DNA of 64,000 nucleotides from AWTP1-13 sp963797005 (GTDB taxonomy: Bacteria; Pseudomonadota; Alphaproteobacteria; Rhizobiales; Hyphomicrobiaceae): contig CAWCOF010000018.1 of assembly GCA_963797005.1 (NCBI GenBank), forward strand, positions 62,001 through 126,000, read 5' to 3'. The number at the start of each line of letters is the position of its first letter. Position 1 is the first letter of the stretch. This document shows, in pieces, positions 1-8,977 of the stretch. The notes below the pieces were generated by a model. It had not been told where the DNA came from and made no database searches. It was given only the letters and a program-made list of their open reading frames with translations. The translations under genes and the position numbers were made by a program.

Positions 1-663
1 CAGCGGACGCGGCGCCACCGCACCGAGCGATACGCGCGCGGCCGTGCAGGCGCCCTTGGTGTCGAGCGTCAGGCAGATGCCGCAGCCGACCACGGCGATG
101 TCCATCTCCGTGCGCGGGATGAAGCGCAGGTAGGCGTCGCCCGTGCGCGCAGGCTTGGCCGGCAGCAGGAACGAGGCGATGATCTCGCCCTTGGTCAGCG
201 ACAGCTTGCGCGGGCCGACCATGATGTCCTCGACGGGGACCTCGCGCCGGCCCTTGGGCCCCACGATCGTGGCCTTGGCGCCGGCGGCAATCAGCGCCGG
301 CACGCTGTCGGCGGCGGGCGAGCCGTTGCACAGGTTGCCGCCCATGGTGGCCCGCCCCTGGATCTGGGTCGAGCCGATCAGGTTGGCGGCCTCCACGACG
401 CCCGGCCAGACCGACTTGAGCTTGGGATGCTCCTTGAGCTCCGCGCCCGTGACGGCCGCGCCGATGCGGAAAGCCCCACCCTCCTCCTTGATCTGCCGCA
501 GCTCGGCGATACCCTTGATATCGATCAGCAGCCCCGGCTCGACCAGGTCCGTCCGCATCTGCACGAGCAAATCGGTGCCGCCGGCAAGCACGCGCGCTTC
601 CTCGGTTGCGCCGGCGAGCAGCTGAACCGCCTGGTCGATCGAACTCGGCGCCTCGTATCGCAT
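1..663 (-). CDS. FAD-binding subunit (medium subunit) of a xanthine/CO-dehydrogenase-family molybdenum hydroxylase, C-terminus cut by window edge
   Basis: This is the medium, FAD-carrying subunit of a molybdopterin hydroxylase. It passes electrons from the iron-sulfur subunit to FAD in the cytoplasm. The translation from the ATG at 663 begins MRYEAPSSIDQAVQLL and shows the FAD-binding AGGTDLLVQMR motif near residue 27. The second FAD signature, GGNLCNGSPAAD, follows near residue 110, after a QGRATM stretch. Only about 221 residues are present; the family is usually 260-300, so the C-terminus lies beyond the left edge. The other subunits would be expected further left and cannot be seen. The substrate cannot be told from this subunit. 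Confidence 0.9.
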   Translation of the reverse strand, partial: MRYEAPSSIDQAVQLLAGATEEARVLAGGTDLLVQMRTDLVEPGLLIDIKGIAELRQIKEEGGAFRIGAAVTGAELKEHPKLKSVWPGVVEAANLIGSTQIQGRATMGGNLCNGSPAADSVPALIAAGAKATIVGPKGRREVPVEDIMVGPRKLSLTKGEIIASFLLPAKPARTGDAYLRFIPRTEMDIAVVGCGICLTLDTKGACTAARVSLGAVAPRPL

Positions 664-858
664 TTACCTGCCTCTCGATGAAAGTTTGCCGGCGTCCAGG
701 ATGGCACATGCGCTCGGTGGATGCCAATCCCGCACATCGCGCCCCCACCTCGCGCCCCCACATCGCACACGGGCGACGCGCGGAGCGAAGTCTTACAACA
801 AGGCGAGCTGTCGGATAGAACGAGCGGGCGCCTGCCCATGCCGGACAAGGAGTGAAGT

Positions 859-1155
859 ATGCCCAAAGGCTACTGGATTGCACATGTCAAAATTACGAAC
901 CCGGAGCGCTACAAGGACTATGTCGCGGCCAACGCGGCGCCCCTGAAGAAATACGGCGCACGGTTTCTGGTCCGCAGCGGTGACAACGAGGTGGTCCGGG
1001 GTGGGCTCGGCGGCCGGCGCCATGTCGTCATCGAGTTCGACAGCTACGCGACCGCCAAGGCCTGTCACGATTCCCCGGAATACCAGGCGGCCGCCAAGAT
1101 CCGCGACGAGGCCTCGACCGCCGACTTCGTCATCATCGAGGGCTACGAGGGCTGA
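859..1155 (+). CDS. DUF1330 family protein
   Basis: A 98-residue protein of the DUF1330 family, a small dimeric alpha/beta-barrel (ferredoxin-like) fold with no established reaction. The start MPKGYWIAHVKITNPERYKDY and the later GGRRHVVIEFDSYATAKA segment match the family core, in which a hydrophobic beta strand is followed by a helix carrying S/Y and a paired acidic residue. The ATG at 859 is preceded by an AAGGAG ribosome binding site about 7 bases upstream. The gene converges on folD. No transmembrane segment or signal peptide is visible, so it is probably cytoplasmic. The function is unknown. Confidence 0.88.
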   Translation: MPKGYWIAHVKITNPERYKDYVAANAAPLKKYGARFLVRSGDNEVVRGGLGGRRHVVIEFDSYATAKACHDSPEYQAAAKIRDEASTADFVIIEGYEG

Positions 1156-1182
1156 CGCTCCTGCCAAAGCACATCGGCGGGG

Positions 1183-2046
1183 TCAAACGGCGCGCCCTGC
1201 TGCCTGGAGCGTGTTCCTGAGCAGGCAGGCGACCGTCATGGGGCCGACACCGCCCGGCACCGGCGTGATCGCCCTCGCTACCTTGGCCGCCTCGGCGAAC
1301 GCCACGTCACCCACGAGGCGCGTCCCGCCGCCGGGCGCCGCCACCCGCTGGATGCCGACGTCAATGACGGTCGCGCCCGGCTTGATCCAGCTCCCCCGGA
1401 CCAGCTCCTGCCGGCCCGCAGCAGCGACGATCAGGTCGGCGCGACGCACGACGCCGGCCAGGTCGCGCGTACGCGAATGAGCAATCGTGACGGTGCAATT
1501 CTCCGCCAGCAGCAGTTGCGCCATTGGTTTGCCGACGATGTTGGACCGGCCGATGATGACAGCCTCGAGCCCCGCCAGGTTCGCCTGCACCGACTTGGCA
1601 AGCAGCACGCAACCCGTCGGCGTGCACGGCGCGATGGCAGGAGCGCCCGACGCGAGCCGGCCCACGTTGACGGGGTGAAAGCCATCGACATCCTTCCGCG
1701 GATCGATCGCCTCGATCACCTCGGCGGTGTCGATGTGGGCGGGCAGCGGCAGCTGCACCAGGATGCCGTGCACGTCCTCTTGTGCGTTGAGCTTGGCGAT
1801 CAACGCCAGCAGCGCAGCCCCGGAGGTGTCCGCCGGCAGCCTGTGCTCGATGGACAGCATGCCCGCCTCGCGCGTGGCCCTGGCCTTGGTGCGCACATAG
1901 ACCTGGCTCGCCGGATCGTCGCCCACAAGCACCGCCGCGAGGCCCGGCGTGACGCCGCGGTCGCGCTTCAGGGCCTCGACGCCGGCCGCAATTTCCTGCC
2001 GCAGCGCCGCCGCGATTTTTTTGCCGTCGATGATGGTTGCCGTCAT
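1183..2046 (-). CDS. folD: Bifunctional methylenetetrahydrofolate dehydrogenase / methenyltetrahydrofolate cyclohydrolase
   Basis: FolD interconverts 5,10-methylene-THF, 5,10-methenyl-THF and 10-formyl-THF using NADP, supplying one-carbon units for purines and formyl-Met. Visible signatures are YVRTKARATREAG (substrate-site region), QLPLPAHID, the PCTPTGC loop, the nucleotide-binding IGRSNIVGKPMAQLL and the C-terminal PVPGGVGPMT. I start at the ATG at 2046 (MTATIIDGKKIAAAL), which matches the usual N-terminus; the frame stays open nine codons further upstream. The length of about 287 residues is normal. A gene-poor stretch follows the start on the right side. Confidence 0.95.
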   Translation of the reverse strand: MTATIIDGKKIAAALRQEIAAGVEALKRDRGVTPGLAAVLVGDDPASQVYVRTKARATREAGMLSIEHRLPADTSGAALLALIAKLNAQEDVHGILVQLPLPAHIDTAEVIEAIDPRKDVDGFHPVNVGRLASGAPAIAPCTPTGCVLLAKSVQANLAGLEAVIIGRSNIVGKPMAQLLLAENCTVTIAHSRTRDLAGVVRRADLIVAAAGRQELVRGSWIKPGATVIDVGIQRVAAPGGGTRLVGDVAFAEAAKVARAITPVPGGVGPMTVACLLRNTLQAAGRAV

Positions 2047-2508
2047 GCCGGCCGTCTCCCAGCTACTGCGCATCAGGCGCAGAATCGCGTGCCGGTGAGG
2101 CTTCTAGCATCCTTGACCGTCGCGCGCCGAGCCCACGCTCGTCGAACCACGACCCGGTTTCCCTACAATCCCGCCGGCATGCAGTCGGCCGCGGCGGCAC
2201 GCGCGAGGCGGCGCCTGAGCGCCGTTCATGATCCGCTCTTGCGCTGGCCGGGCAGCGTCGAGTGCGGAAACGTTACTTTACGAAGGCGTGCGCCCGGGAT
2301 CAGTTCGTGGCGCCGATGCTCGTCGGCCACGCTTCGCGGCCCAAACCCAAGGTCTCCAAAGGGGCAATCGTCATCGTCGCGTAACGCGCGTGCTGAAGCT
2401 TTCACGATCGAGCCTGCGACGACTGCAGGGCGTAGCAATCCGCGGACCGGAGCGGTTCGGGCCTGCTGCCCGAACGAAAGTGCGTAAGCGTCCATCCTGG
2501 GGGAAGAC
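2047..2508. other. Intergenic region without a recognisable gene
   Basis: This stretch of about 460 bases separates divergent folD and the DUF2235 gene. Open frames here are short and lack protein-like composition. I see no tRNA, no strong terminator and no repeat matching the other islands in the window. It presumably holds the promoters of both flanking genes, but I could not pick a convincing -35/-10 pair. Confidence 0.5.
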
Positions 2509-3846
2509 ATGAAGCGTCTCATCGTTTGCTATGACGGCACATGGAACACGCTCGCAAATCCGGATGAGGTCACCAACGTGGTGCGGATCGGCCAGTCCGT
2601 GAAGCTCGTCGCGAAGGATGGCGTCCCGCAGATCGCCTATTACAACTCCGGCGTGGGCAGCGGAGGCCGGATGGACCAGTTCCTGGGCGGCGTGTTCGGC
2701 GCCGGCCTCAAGGGCAACGTCAAGCGCGGGCTCACGTTCCTCTCCTTCAACTACAACACCGGCGAGACGCCCGACGATCCCCCCGACGAGATCTACATCT
2801 TCGGCTTCTCGCGCGGCGCCTACACGGCGCGCGCTCTGGCGGGCGTGATCGGCGCCATCGGCGGCATCCCCAAAGTGTCGAGCTTCGGCGAGGTGGAGAA
2901 GTTCTGGGCGCACTACAAGAAGAGCGCCCAAGGACGCAAGGAAGACGAGGACAAGATCAAGGACATGGTCTACCCGCCGCCCAAGAACGGCAAGGTCGTC
3001 AAGTGCGTGGCCGTCTGGGACACGGTGGGGTCGTACGGGGTCCCCACGGGGATGGGCCTCAGCGGCCTGGCGCGGATGATCACGTCGTGGACGCGCAACT
3101 TTCGCGACAACGAGATCGGCCGACGCATCGAGTATGGCTTTCACGCGATGGCCATCGACGAGCGCCGGCGTTCGTTCTCGGCAACTGCTTGGGTGCCCAG
3201 AAGCACATCCGCCGGCGAAGGGTCGTTGGCGGAGCCGATCGTGGAGCAGGTGTGGTTTGCGGGCGCGCACGCCAATGTGGGCGGCGGCTACAAGCAGACC
3301 GGCCTTTCCGATCAGGCACTGATCTGGATGATCTCGCGCGTGCAGGACAAGACGAAGCTGGAGTTCGAAAACGACTACATTGCCGCGCATTTCTGGCCCT
3401 GCTCGGCCTGCTCGGCCTATCGGTCCTACAGAGGGTGGTGGGTCAGCAGCCTGTTGCCGTATGTCCGCGCGATTCCGAAGGCCCTGAAGGCCGCCGCGGG
3501 CGCGGGCGACACGGCGCCGCGCGCAGACGCCATCCTCGATGGACGGGTGCATTGGAGCGTCAAGGAACGGCTGGGCCGGCTCAGCCTGGTCGATCAGGAC
3601 AGGTACGCGAAATATGCGCCCAAGAACCTGTCTGGCGACGTCGACTATACGGAGCGCAGCGCAACCGAAAACAACCTCATTGCGCTCTGTCACGCCAACA
3701 AGGACAACAAGAAGAGAGAAGGCTGCGCGCTCTACTGCAAACTGGAAGAGGCGAACCAGGGATGGTGGTCGCGGGCCCGGCGGCGCGCGAACCGCATGCG
3801 CCGGCTTCGTGACAATTGGAAGGACATCATCACCGCGCAGAGCTGA
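2509..3846 (+). CDS. DUF2235 domain alpha/beta hydrolase (Tle1-like phospholipase family)
   Basis: A 445-residue DUF2235 protein. The family shares an alpha/beta-hydrolase fold with type VI secretion lipase effectors of the Tle1 class, but many members are orphan. The N-terminus MKRLIVCYDGTWN is the family's opening motif. The nucleophile elbow FGFSRGAYTAR lies near residue 100, with the Ser inside GFSRG, and CVAVWDTVGSYGVP follows near residue 165. The conserved segment usually written GVHSDVGGGY reads GAHANVGGGY here, replacing the Asp by Asn. No signal peptide is visible and no VgrG, PAAR or immunity gene is nearby, so a secreted-effector role is not supported. A GGGGGAAG ribosome binding site precedes the ATG. 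Confidence 0.85.
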   Translation: MKRLIVCYDGTWNTLANPDEVTNVVRIGQSVKLVAKDGVPQIAYYNSGVGSGGRMDQFLGGVFGAGLKGNVKRGLTFLSFNYNTGETPDDPPDEIYIFGFSRGAYTARALAGVIGAIGGIPKVSSFGEVEKFWAHYKKSAQGRKEDEDKIKDMVYPPPKNGKVVKCVAVWDTVGSYGVPTGMGLSGLARMITSWTRNFRDNEIGRRIEYGFHAMAIDERRRSFSATAWVPRSTSAGEGSLAEPIVEQVWFAGAHANVGGGYKQTGLSDQALIWMISRVQDKTKLEFENDYIAAHFWPCSACSAYRSYRGWWVSSLLPYVRAIPKALKAAAGAGDTAPRADAILDGRVHWSVKERLGRLSLVDQDRYAKYAPKNLSGDVDYTERSATENNLIALCHANKDNKKREGCALYCKLEEANQGWWSRARRRANRMRRLRDNWKDIITAQS

Positions 3847-3918
3847 TCAAGGGGCTGCACGCGCAGGCGGGGTCGCCCACGGCGAGGCCGGACCCAGACC
3901 CCGCTTGCCGTCGTCGAG

Positions 3919-4251
3919 CTATTTGCCGGCGAGGCCGGACACCCGCTCGGCAATGCGGCGTTCGAGCTCGGTGGCATCGCCCGCGACGGTGAGCGTCTTG
4001 AAACGGGACTTGCCCCCGGCCGATACGGCGACCCGCGACTTGGGGACGCCCAGCCATTGCGCCACCACCTGACCGATCGCCTTGTTCGCCTGCCCTTCCG
4101 CGGCGACGGCGCGCACACGCACCTTGAGCACGGGCCCGTCCGGCGTCTCCTCTACCCCGTCCACGCCGTCTCGCGCCGATTTGGGCTTGGCGTGCACGCG
4201 AATGGTGACGCCTTCCGCCGCCGTTCGCTGCCGGCGCGCAACTGACCGCAT
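3919..4251 (-). CDS. DUF167 (YggU) family protein
   Basis: A 110-residue DUF167/YggU protein. The family is small, widespread and of unproven function. The core VTIRVHAKPKSARDGVDG, the VRVRAVAAEGQANKAIGQ helix and the terminal KSRFKTLTVAG segment are typical. I start at the ATG at 4251, 21 bases after the stop of the upstream YggT gene on the same strand. The yggT-yggU pairing is common in proteobacteria and suggests one transcript. The open frame runs much further upstream, across the yggT region, but that extension does not resemble the family. No membrane segment is visible. Confidence 0.9.
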   Translation of the reverse strand: MRSVARRQRTAAEGVTIRVHAKPKSARDGVDGVEETPDGPVLKVRVRAVAAEGQANKAIGQVVAQWLGVPKSRVAVSAGGKSRFKTLTVAGDATELERRIAERVSGLAGK

Positions 4252-4271
4252 CGGCACCGAACGCTCACGCG

Positions 4272-4562
4272 TCAAAGGAGCTGCCTTGCCAGCACCGGGA
4301 GGAGCACGCTCTGAAGGAACCAGCAGCAGATGATGAGGATCACGGGCGAAACGTCGATGCCTCCAAGGTCGGGCATCAGACGACGGATAGGGCGCAAGAG
4401 CGGCTCGGTCACCGCGTTGAGCGCCTGCCACAGCGAGCGGACGAACTGGTTGTAGGGGTTCACCACATTGAATGCGATCAGCCAGCTCATCACCGCGCCG
4501 GCAATGATGATGTAGATGTAAAGCGTGATCAACCCGCTGATGAAACCGAGGAGCTCGATCAT
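4272..4562 (-). CDS. YggT family integral membrane protein
   Basis: A 96-residue inner-membrane protein of the YggT family. Two hydrophobic segments are clear: residues about 5-28 and the C-terminal VSPVILIICCWFLQSVLLPVLA. The family motif VVNPYNQFVRSLWQALNAVTEPLLRPIRRLMP lies between them. Relatives have been linked to osmotic tolerance, cell shape or, in chloroplasts, cytochrome b6 maturation (CCB3), but no single function is accepted. It lies directly upstream of the DUF167 gene on the same strand, the usual yggT-yggU arrangement. Length and topology are complete. Confidence 0.92.
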   Translation of the reverse strand: MIELLGFISGLITLYIYIIIAGAVMSWLIAFNVVNPYNQFVRSLWQALNAVTEPLLRPIRRLMPDLGGIDVSPVILIICCWFLQSVLLPVLARQLL

Positions 4563-4852
4563 GGGTCCCTCTGTGCCGTCCGCCGCTGGCGCTGAGGTGT
4601 AATGGCCGATGGCGCCGCCCGCAAGAGGTGCCCGCCCCGGATTGGCCCCTGCTCATGCGCCCGGCACATGCGGCGGCTACGGCGCATCGCAGGAACCAGC
4701 TCATCGATTTGCCGGCTGCGAAATGCGGCTCGGGGCCTCCGATTCGGTGCGGCGACGCCGTGCGAAAAGCCCTTGCAGGGCGGGCACGAGGGCGCCGCCA
4801 GCCCTGGCTGGTTGACATCGCCGAGCCCCGCAACCTAAATGACGCCGACCTT

Positions 4853-4928
4853 GGGGCCGTAGCTCAGCTGGGAGAGCGCCGCAATCGCACTGCGGAGGTC
4901 AGGAGTTCGATCCTCCTCGGCTCCACCA
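4853..4928 (+). tRNA. tRNA-Ala, anticodon CGC
   Basis: The sequence folds as a full cloverleaf. The acceptor GGGGCCG pairs with CGGCTCC and leaves the G3-U70 wobble that identifies alanine tRNAs. The D arm is GCTC/GAGC. The anticodon stem CCGCA/TGCGG closes a 7-base loop ATCGCAC with anticodon CGC, which reads the alanine codon GCG. The T arm carries GTTCGATCC, and A73 plus CCA are encoded. A 14-base inverted repeat (CGAATA TT TATTCG, 4960-4973) lies 31 bases downstream, without a clear T-tract. The 3' side faces the truncated cobA-like remnant, 78 bases away. Confidence 0.97.
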
Positions 4929-5006
4929 TCATTTGCGAGTCGCCAGCTTATTGACATCACGAATATTTATTCGGGGCTGAGACGCGGTGGCCTTGCCCGG
5001 TCGGCC

Positions 5007-5690
5007 TCAGATCTGCCGGTGCCGAAATCGTCCACCGAGATGCTGACGCTGGGCCCCTCGAGCTGACGCAGCGTTCGACGGGACGATTGCGCCATCGTCA
5101 ACCTGCCCGCGCAAAACGGACCCGATGAACACGATACATGGTCCGCCGGCCTCGATGGAACCGACACGGGCCTTGATCGAATAGAGCGTTCCATGGATCA
5201 CGCGTTCGTCGGCCCGCGTCGCATTGTAGACGGCGGCGACCGGACGGGTGGGCTCGACACCGGCCGCGAGCAGCCGATGCACGAGATCGCCGAGCGTGCC
5301 CAGCGGCATATAGACGGCCGTCGTCGCGCGCGGATCGGCCACGGCGGCAAGGTCGATGTCGGCGGGCAGCCGGCCACCCTTCGCGTGACCCGTGATGTAC
5401 TGCACGCGCCGCGCGGAAGCCCGCTCCGTCAGCGAGACCTTGAGGCTTGCGGCGGCGCCTTGCGCGGCCGTGACGCCGGGCACGACATCGAACGGAATGC
5501 CCGCGCGAGCCAGCGCGGCGATCTCCTCGCCGGCGCGGCCGAAGATCATGGGATCGCCGGACTTGAGCCGCACCACGTGCTTGCCGGACTTGGCGAGCGA
5601 GATCATCACACGGTTGATGTCGTCCTGCTTGCAGGAGGGTCGATAGCCCGTCTTGCCGACCAGCACGCAATGGCGCCCGCCGGCGCGGAA
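5007..5690 (-). pseudogene. 5'-truncated uroporphyrinogen-III C-methyltransferase (sirohaem/cobalamin pathway) remnant
   Basis: The reading frame carries most of a SUMT (CobA/CysG C-terminal) domain. Visible pieces are VGKTGYRPSCKQDDIN, VVRLKSGDPMIFGRAGEE, VVPGVTAAQGAAA, the QYITGHAKGG segment and TTAVYMPLGTL. Such enzymes methylate uroporphyrinogen III with SAM to make precorrin-2. The first 55 or so residues, including the SAM-loop GAGPGD motif, are missing. Homology starts abruptly at about 5690, and only about 55 bases further lies the stop codon of the histidine kinase. The open frame continues upstream to 5834, but that part is kinase-tail sequence read in another frame. I infer a deletion remnant that cannot be active; a local assembly join is the alternative. 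Confidence 0.8.
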
Positions 5691-5745
5691 AGATCGCCGT
5701 AATTCTCTTGAAAAACAGGGGCTTCTGCGACCGGAGCCCGACCCG

Positions 5746-8421
5746 TCAGGCTGCCGCCCCCGGCCGCTGCGCGGTGCCCGAGGCGGCTGGCGACGGCTCG
5801 TTCCCGCCGACGACGCCTTCGGCCGTGCGGCCAAACAGCGGCAGCTCGACCGTAAAGATGGTGCCGCCGCCTGGGGCGGATTCGTAGCCGATCGTGCCGC
5901 CGAGCCGGGTCACGATCTGCCGGACGATGCTCAGGCCCAGGCCCGAGCCACCGCGACGCCGCGCATCGGTGCCGTCGGCCTGCGCGAATTTTTCGAAGAT
6001 GCAGCTCCTGAACTCCTCGGGGATTCCATCCCCGCGGTCGCGCACACCGATCCGCACGGAATCGCCGCTGCGAGCGATGGCGACCGAAACCTCCTCGCCG
6101 GTGGGGGAGAACTTGACGGCATTGGACAGCAGGTTGAGCAGCACCTGCATGAGCCGATCCGGGTCGGCGTCCACGGCTGCATCGGCGGCTTCCTCGTCCA
6201 GCTGCATCTTGACGTCGTAGGCGTCGGCGAAGGCGCCGTTGGCCTCGATCGCCTGCCGCACCACCGCTTTCACATCGGTGCGTTCGAGATTGAAGTTCAC
6301 CTTCCCTGCTTCGAGCTTCTGGATGTCGAGAATGTCGTCGACCAGGCGCGATAGGCGAAGGCTGTTGTCGAGGGCGATCCCGACCAGGCGCTCGACCGGG
6401 CCGGGCAGTTGTCCGATTGCACCGCTCTCGAGCAGCTTGAGGGACCCGGCAATCGAGGTCAGTGGGGTGCGCAGCTCGTGGCTGACGGTGGCGACGAACT
6501 CGCTCTTGAGCCTTTCGACACGCTTGCGCTCGGTGACGTCGACCACCACGCTCAGAACCACCAAGCCATCCTGGGTCTGGATCGGGTTGAGGCCCACTTC
6601 CACTGGGAACTCGCTGCCGTCCTTGCGCCGCCCGAACAGGTCCCGACTGCCGAGCAACCGCACGGCGGGCGCGGCGGAGAAGGTCTTGCGGTGGGCCTGG
6701 TGGGCGTCGCGCAGGTGGTGGGGCAGGAGCATCTCGATCGGCTGTCCGAGCAAATCGTCTCGTTCGTAGCCGAAGAGCTTCTCGGCTTCGGCATTGACCA
6801 TCATGATGCGGCCCTCCGCATCGGTCATGAACATGCCGCTCGGCGAGGCCTCGACCGCAAGGCGGAACTTCTCCTCCATCAGCTCATGTTCGGTCATGTC
6901 CCGGCCGATGAAGAAGTATCGCTGCTCGGGCTTTGACCACACGCCCGACCACACCAGCGTGACGATGCGGCCGTCACGGTGCAGGTAGCGCGTCGGAAAG
7001 TTGCGGATCTGGTAGCCGCGGCGCGCGAGCCGCATTTGTTGGCGGATCGGCTCCAGATCGTCGCGGTAGATGAAATCGGCGGCGCTGCGACCGATCATCT
7101 CCGACGTCTCGTAGCCCAGAATGACCGTAGAGCTGGGGCTCACCTGCAGATAGCGCCCCTGCGGGTCCGTGATGAGGATCAGATCGAGCGAAGTCTCGAA
7201 TATGCGCTGCCGTTCCGCGGTTTCCTTGGCGAGCGCTGCGGTCTTCTCGCGCACGTCGACCCCCATGCGCTGGAAGGCGTTGGCGAGCAGGCCGATCTCG
7301 CCCGTCGCGCTGGTCGGCATTTGCATCGGCTCGCCGCGCCCGAAGGCTTCCACGGCGCGGGTCATCTGGACAATCGGCTTGGCGAGCGAGCGCGTGAGCA
7401 GAATGGCGAGCACAATCGCCAGCAGTACCGCGACGATGCCCGCCAGCGCAGTGGCCCCGCGAACACCTCTGCTTGCGGCCAGGATCCTTGAATAGGGCGC
7501 CATCGCGACCAGCGCGACGCGCGGGCCCTGGGCCAACCGAACCGAAACCATGGCAGCGCCGAACGCCCTTCCGGCTCGATCACGAATGATCGCCGGCGCC
7601 AGCGGGGCAGCCGAAGCGGGATTAAGCTGCGGAAAGTCGTCCTGCAGTCGCGATGACCTGCCGAATACGAAGGCGAACTCCTTGGAGGGATCGGGATGGA
7701 GAAGGTAGTCGCCGCGCTCGTTCGTAAGGTAGATACGATCGCCGTTGCGGGCTGCCGCGGCACGGATACGGGAGAAGGCGGATCGCAGGTCGATGTTGAT
7801 TATGATGATGCCGAACGGCTCTCCATCCTTTCCAAAGATCGAGGCCGCCGCCCGTATCACGGGAACGTGCAGCACCTCTACGGCGCCATGCTCCCGGTTG
7901 AGCTCGATCGGAGAGATGCTGACTTCGCCAGCCGGCAGGCGGATGGCATCCAGGAAATAGATGCGATCGCCCTTGCGCTGAAGTTCGGCATCGGGGACGA
8001 TTCGGATCTCGTCATTCGGCCCGGAACGGTCGACGCGAATGATTTCGCGGCCGCCGTCAGCGATGCCGATGAGGCGAAACTGGCCGTAGCTCGATTTGGC
8101 CGCAAGCTCGGCGGCGAACCGGCGCGCCAGGCGTGTCCGCCACTCGTCGAGCGTTATTCCATCGCCGGCACCGCCAGCGCCGCTGGCCTTGACAATCCCC
8201 TCTACCGCGACCGCAGATCGGAATCCGATGATGTCGGCGCGCGCGCTGCGGACCGCATCCTCGAGCTCAGCAGCGAGGAGACGAATGCGTGAATCGATGT
8301 GATCGAGCGCCCGCGGGGTCGTGATCGCTTCGATGTTGCGGCTGGACAGGAACCCGATGATGCCCGCGGTGAGCACCACCAGAACGGTCATCGCGGCCAT
8401 CAGACGAGTGAAAAAACTCAC
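5746..8421 (-). CDS. Membrane-bound hybrid-free sensor histidine kinase with Cache-like sensor, HAMP and two PAS domains
   Basis: An 891-residue two-component sensor kinase. A first membrane helix (about residues 7-27) and a second one (about 310-335, TALAGIVAVLLAIVLAILL) bracket a large periplasmic region that looks like a double-Cache sensor. Next come HAMP (about 335-390), two PAS domains (about 405-625) and the HisKA dimerisation domain, with the phospho-accepting His648 in SHELRTPLTS. The HATPase domain has NLLSNAVKFSP, RDRGDGIPEEF and GGSGLGLSIV boxes. There is no receiver domain, and no response regulator is adjacent, so the partner is unknown. The 30-residue C-terminal tail is low-complexity. 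Its stop lies about 55 bases from the cobA-like remnant. Confidence 0.95.
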   Translation of the reverse strand: MSFFTRLMAAMTVLVVLTAGIIGFLSSRNIEAITTPRALDHIDSRIRLLAAELEDAVRSARADIIGFRSAVAVEGIVKASGAGGAGDGITLDEWRTRLARRFAAELAAKSSYGQFRLIGIADGGREIIRVDRSGPNDEIRIVPDAELQRKGDRIYFLDAIRLPAGEVSISPIELNREHGAVEVLHVPVIRAAASIFGKDGEPFGIIIINIDLRSAFSRIRAAAARNGDRIYLTNERGDYLLHPDPSKEFAFVFGRSSRLQDDFPQLNPASAAPLAPAIIRDRAGRAFGAAMVSVRLAQGPRVALVAMAPYSRILAASRGVRGATALAGIVAVLLAIVLAILLTRSLAKPIVQMTRAVEAFGRGEPMQMPTSATGEIGLLANAFQRMGVDVREKTAALAKETAERQRIFETSLDLILITDPQGRYLQVSPSSTVILGYETSEMIGRSAADFIYRDDLEPIRQQMRLARRGYQIRNFPTRYLHRDGRIVTLVWSGVWSKPEQRYFFIGRDMTEHELMEEKFRLAVEASPSGMFMTDAEGRIMMVNAEAEKLFGYERDDLLGQPIEMLLPHHLRDAHQAHRKTFSAAPAVRLLGSRDLFGRRKDGSEFPVEVGLNPIQTQDGLVVLSVVVDVTERKRVERLKSEFVATVSHELRTPLTSIAGSLKLLESGAIGQLPGPVERLVGIALDNSLRLSRLVDDILDIQKLEAGKVNFNLERTDVKAVVRQAIEANGAFADAYDVKMQLDEEAADAAVDADPDRLMQVLLNLLSNAVKFSPTGEEVSVAIARSGDSVRIGVRDRGDGIPEEFRSCIFEKFAQADGTDARRRGGSGLGLSIVRQIVTRLGGTIGYESAPGGGTIFTVELPLFGRTAEGVVGGNEPSPAASGTAQRPGAAA

Positions 8422-8545
8422 GGGAAGAAATAATCCTTCGATCTTGTCGGTGTCGCGCGCGCCCAGCCCTTGTCTCGTCTCCTGGCGAACGATCCTCTCG
8501 GACGAAACCTAAGGAATGAATTCTCCGACGGTTGCCGGATATCCG

Positions 8546-8884
8546 CTATCCGCACGCTCGGGACTCGCGGGTTTTGGCCGCGATGGCTTGGGTCAGCTCG
8601 ATCATGGCCGGATGGTTTTCTCCGAGCGGCTCCAGGAACGTGATGCCGGCCCGCTCGCCGAGCGACCAGATCACACGGCCGGCCAGCTTCGTGCCCGATA
8701 TCAGCTCGATCTCGACGGGATCACGCGTATGCAGCCCGAAGGTGCCGCTCAGGCGCATCCCGCCCGCCGAAAAGTCGGTAATCTTGGCATTCTGAAAATG
8801 GCCATGGCAATGAACGAAGGCATTGATCGCCATGGCCGCGCGCGCCGATTTGCGGCGCTCGATGAGAGGTTGTCTTGGGCGCAT
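8546..8884 (-). CDS. PilZ domain protein
   Basis: A 112-residue single-domain PilZ protein, a candidate cyclic-di-GMP receptor. It shows the IERRKSARAAM arginine-rich N-terminal motif and, after a short linker, ITDFSAGGMRLSG, the second half of the binding signature (D/NxSxxG). The rest, DPVEIELISGTKLAGRVIWSLGERAGITF, forms the expected beta-barrel. The RxxxR arginines align as RRKSAR, so ligand binding looks intact. It sits alone between the kinase and an M20 peptidase, all on the minus strand but separated by gaps of about 90-125 bases. The cellular output is unknown. Confidence 0.9.
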   Translation of the reverse strand: MRPRQPLIERRKSARAAMAINAFVHCHGHFQNAKITDFSAGGMRLSGTFGLHTRDPVEIELISGTKLAGRVIWSLGERAGITFLEPLGENHPAMIELTQAIAAKTRESRACG

Positions 8885-8977
8885 CTCTCGATCACGCTAC
8901 TGAACGATAGGGATCACACTGGCCTGGATCGTGTACGGTGCAAACCGGCACGTGCAAACGATCCTGCCGTCCCAAGC

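Noticed and set aside
2509..3846. Type VI secretion effector cassette
   Set aside because: Only the DUF2235 gene is present; no VgrG, PAAR, adaptor or immunity gene is within reach.
4252..4833. Upstream extension of the DUF167 frame as a 304-residue protein
   Set aside because: The extension overlaps yggT out of frame and has no homology; the family length is about 100 residues.
4960..4973. Terminator of tRNA-Ala
   Set aside because: CGAATA TT TATTCG can fold but has a two-base loop, weak A-T pairs and no T-run, so I do not call it a terminator.
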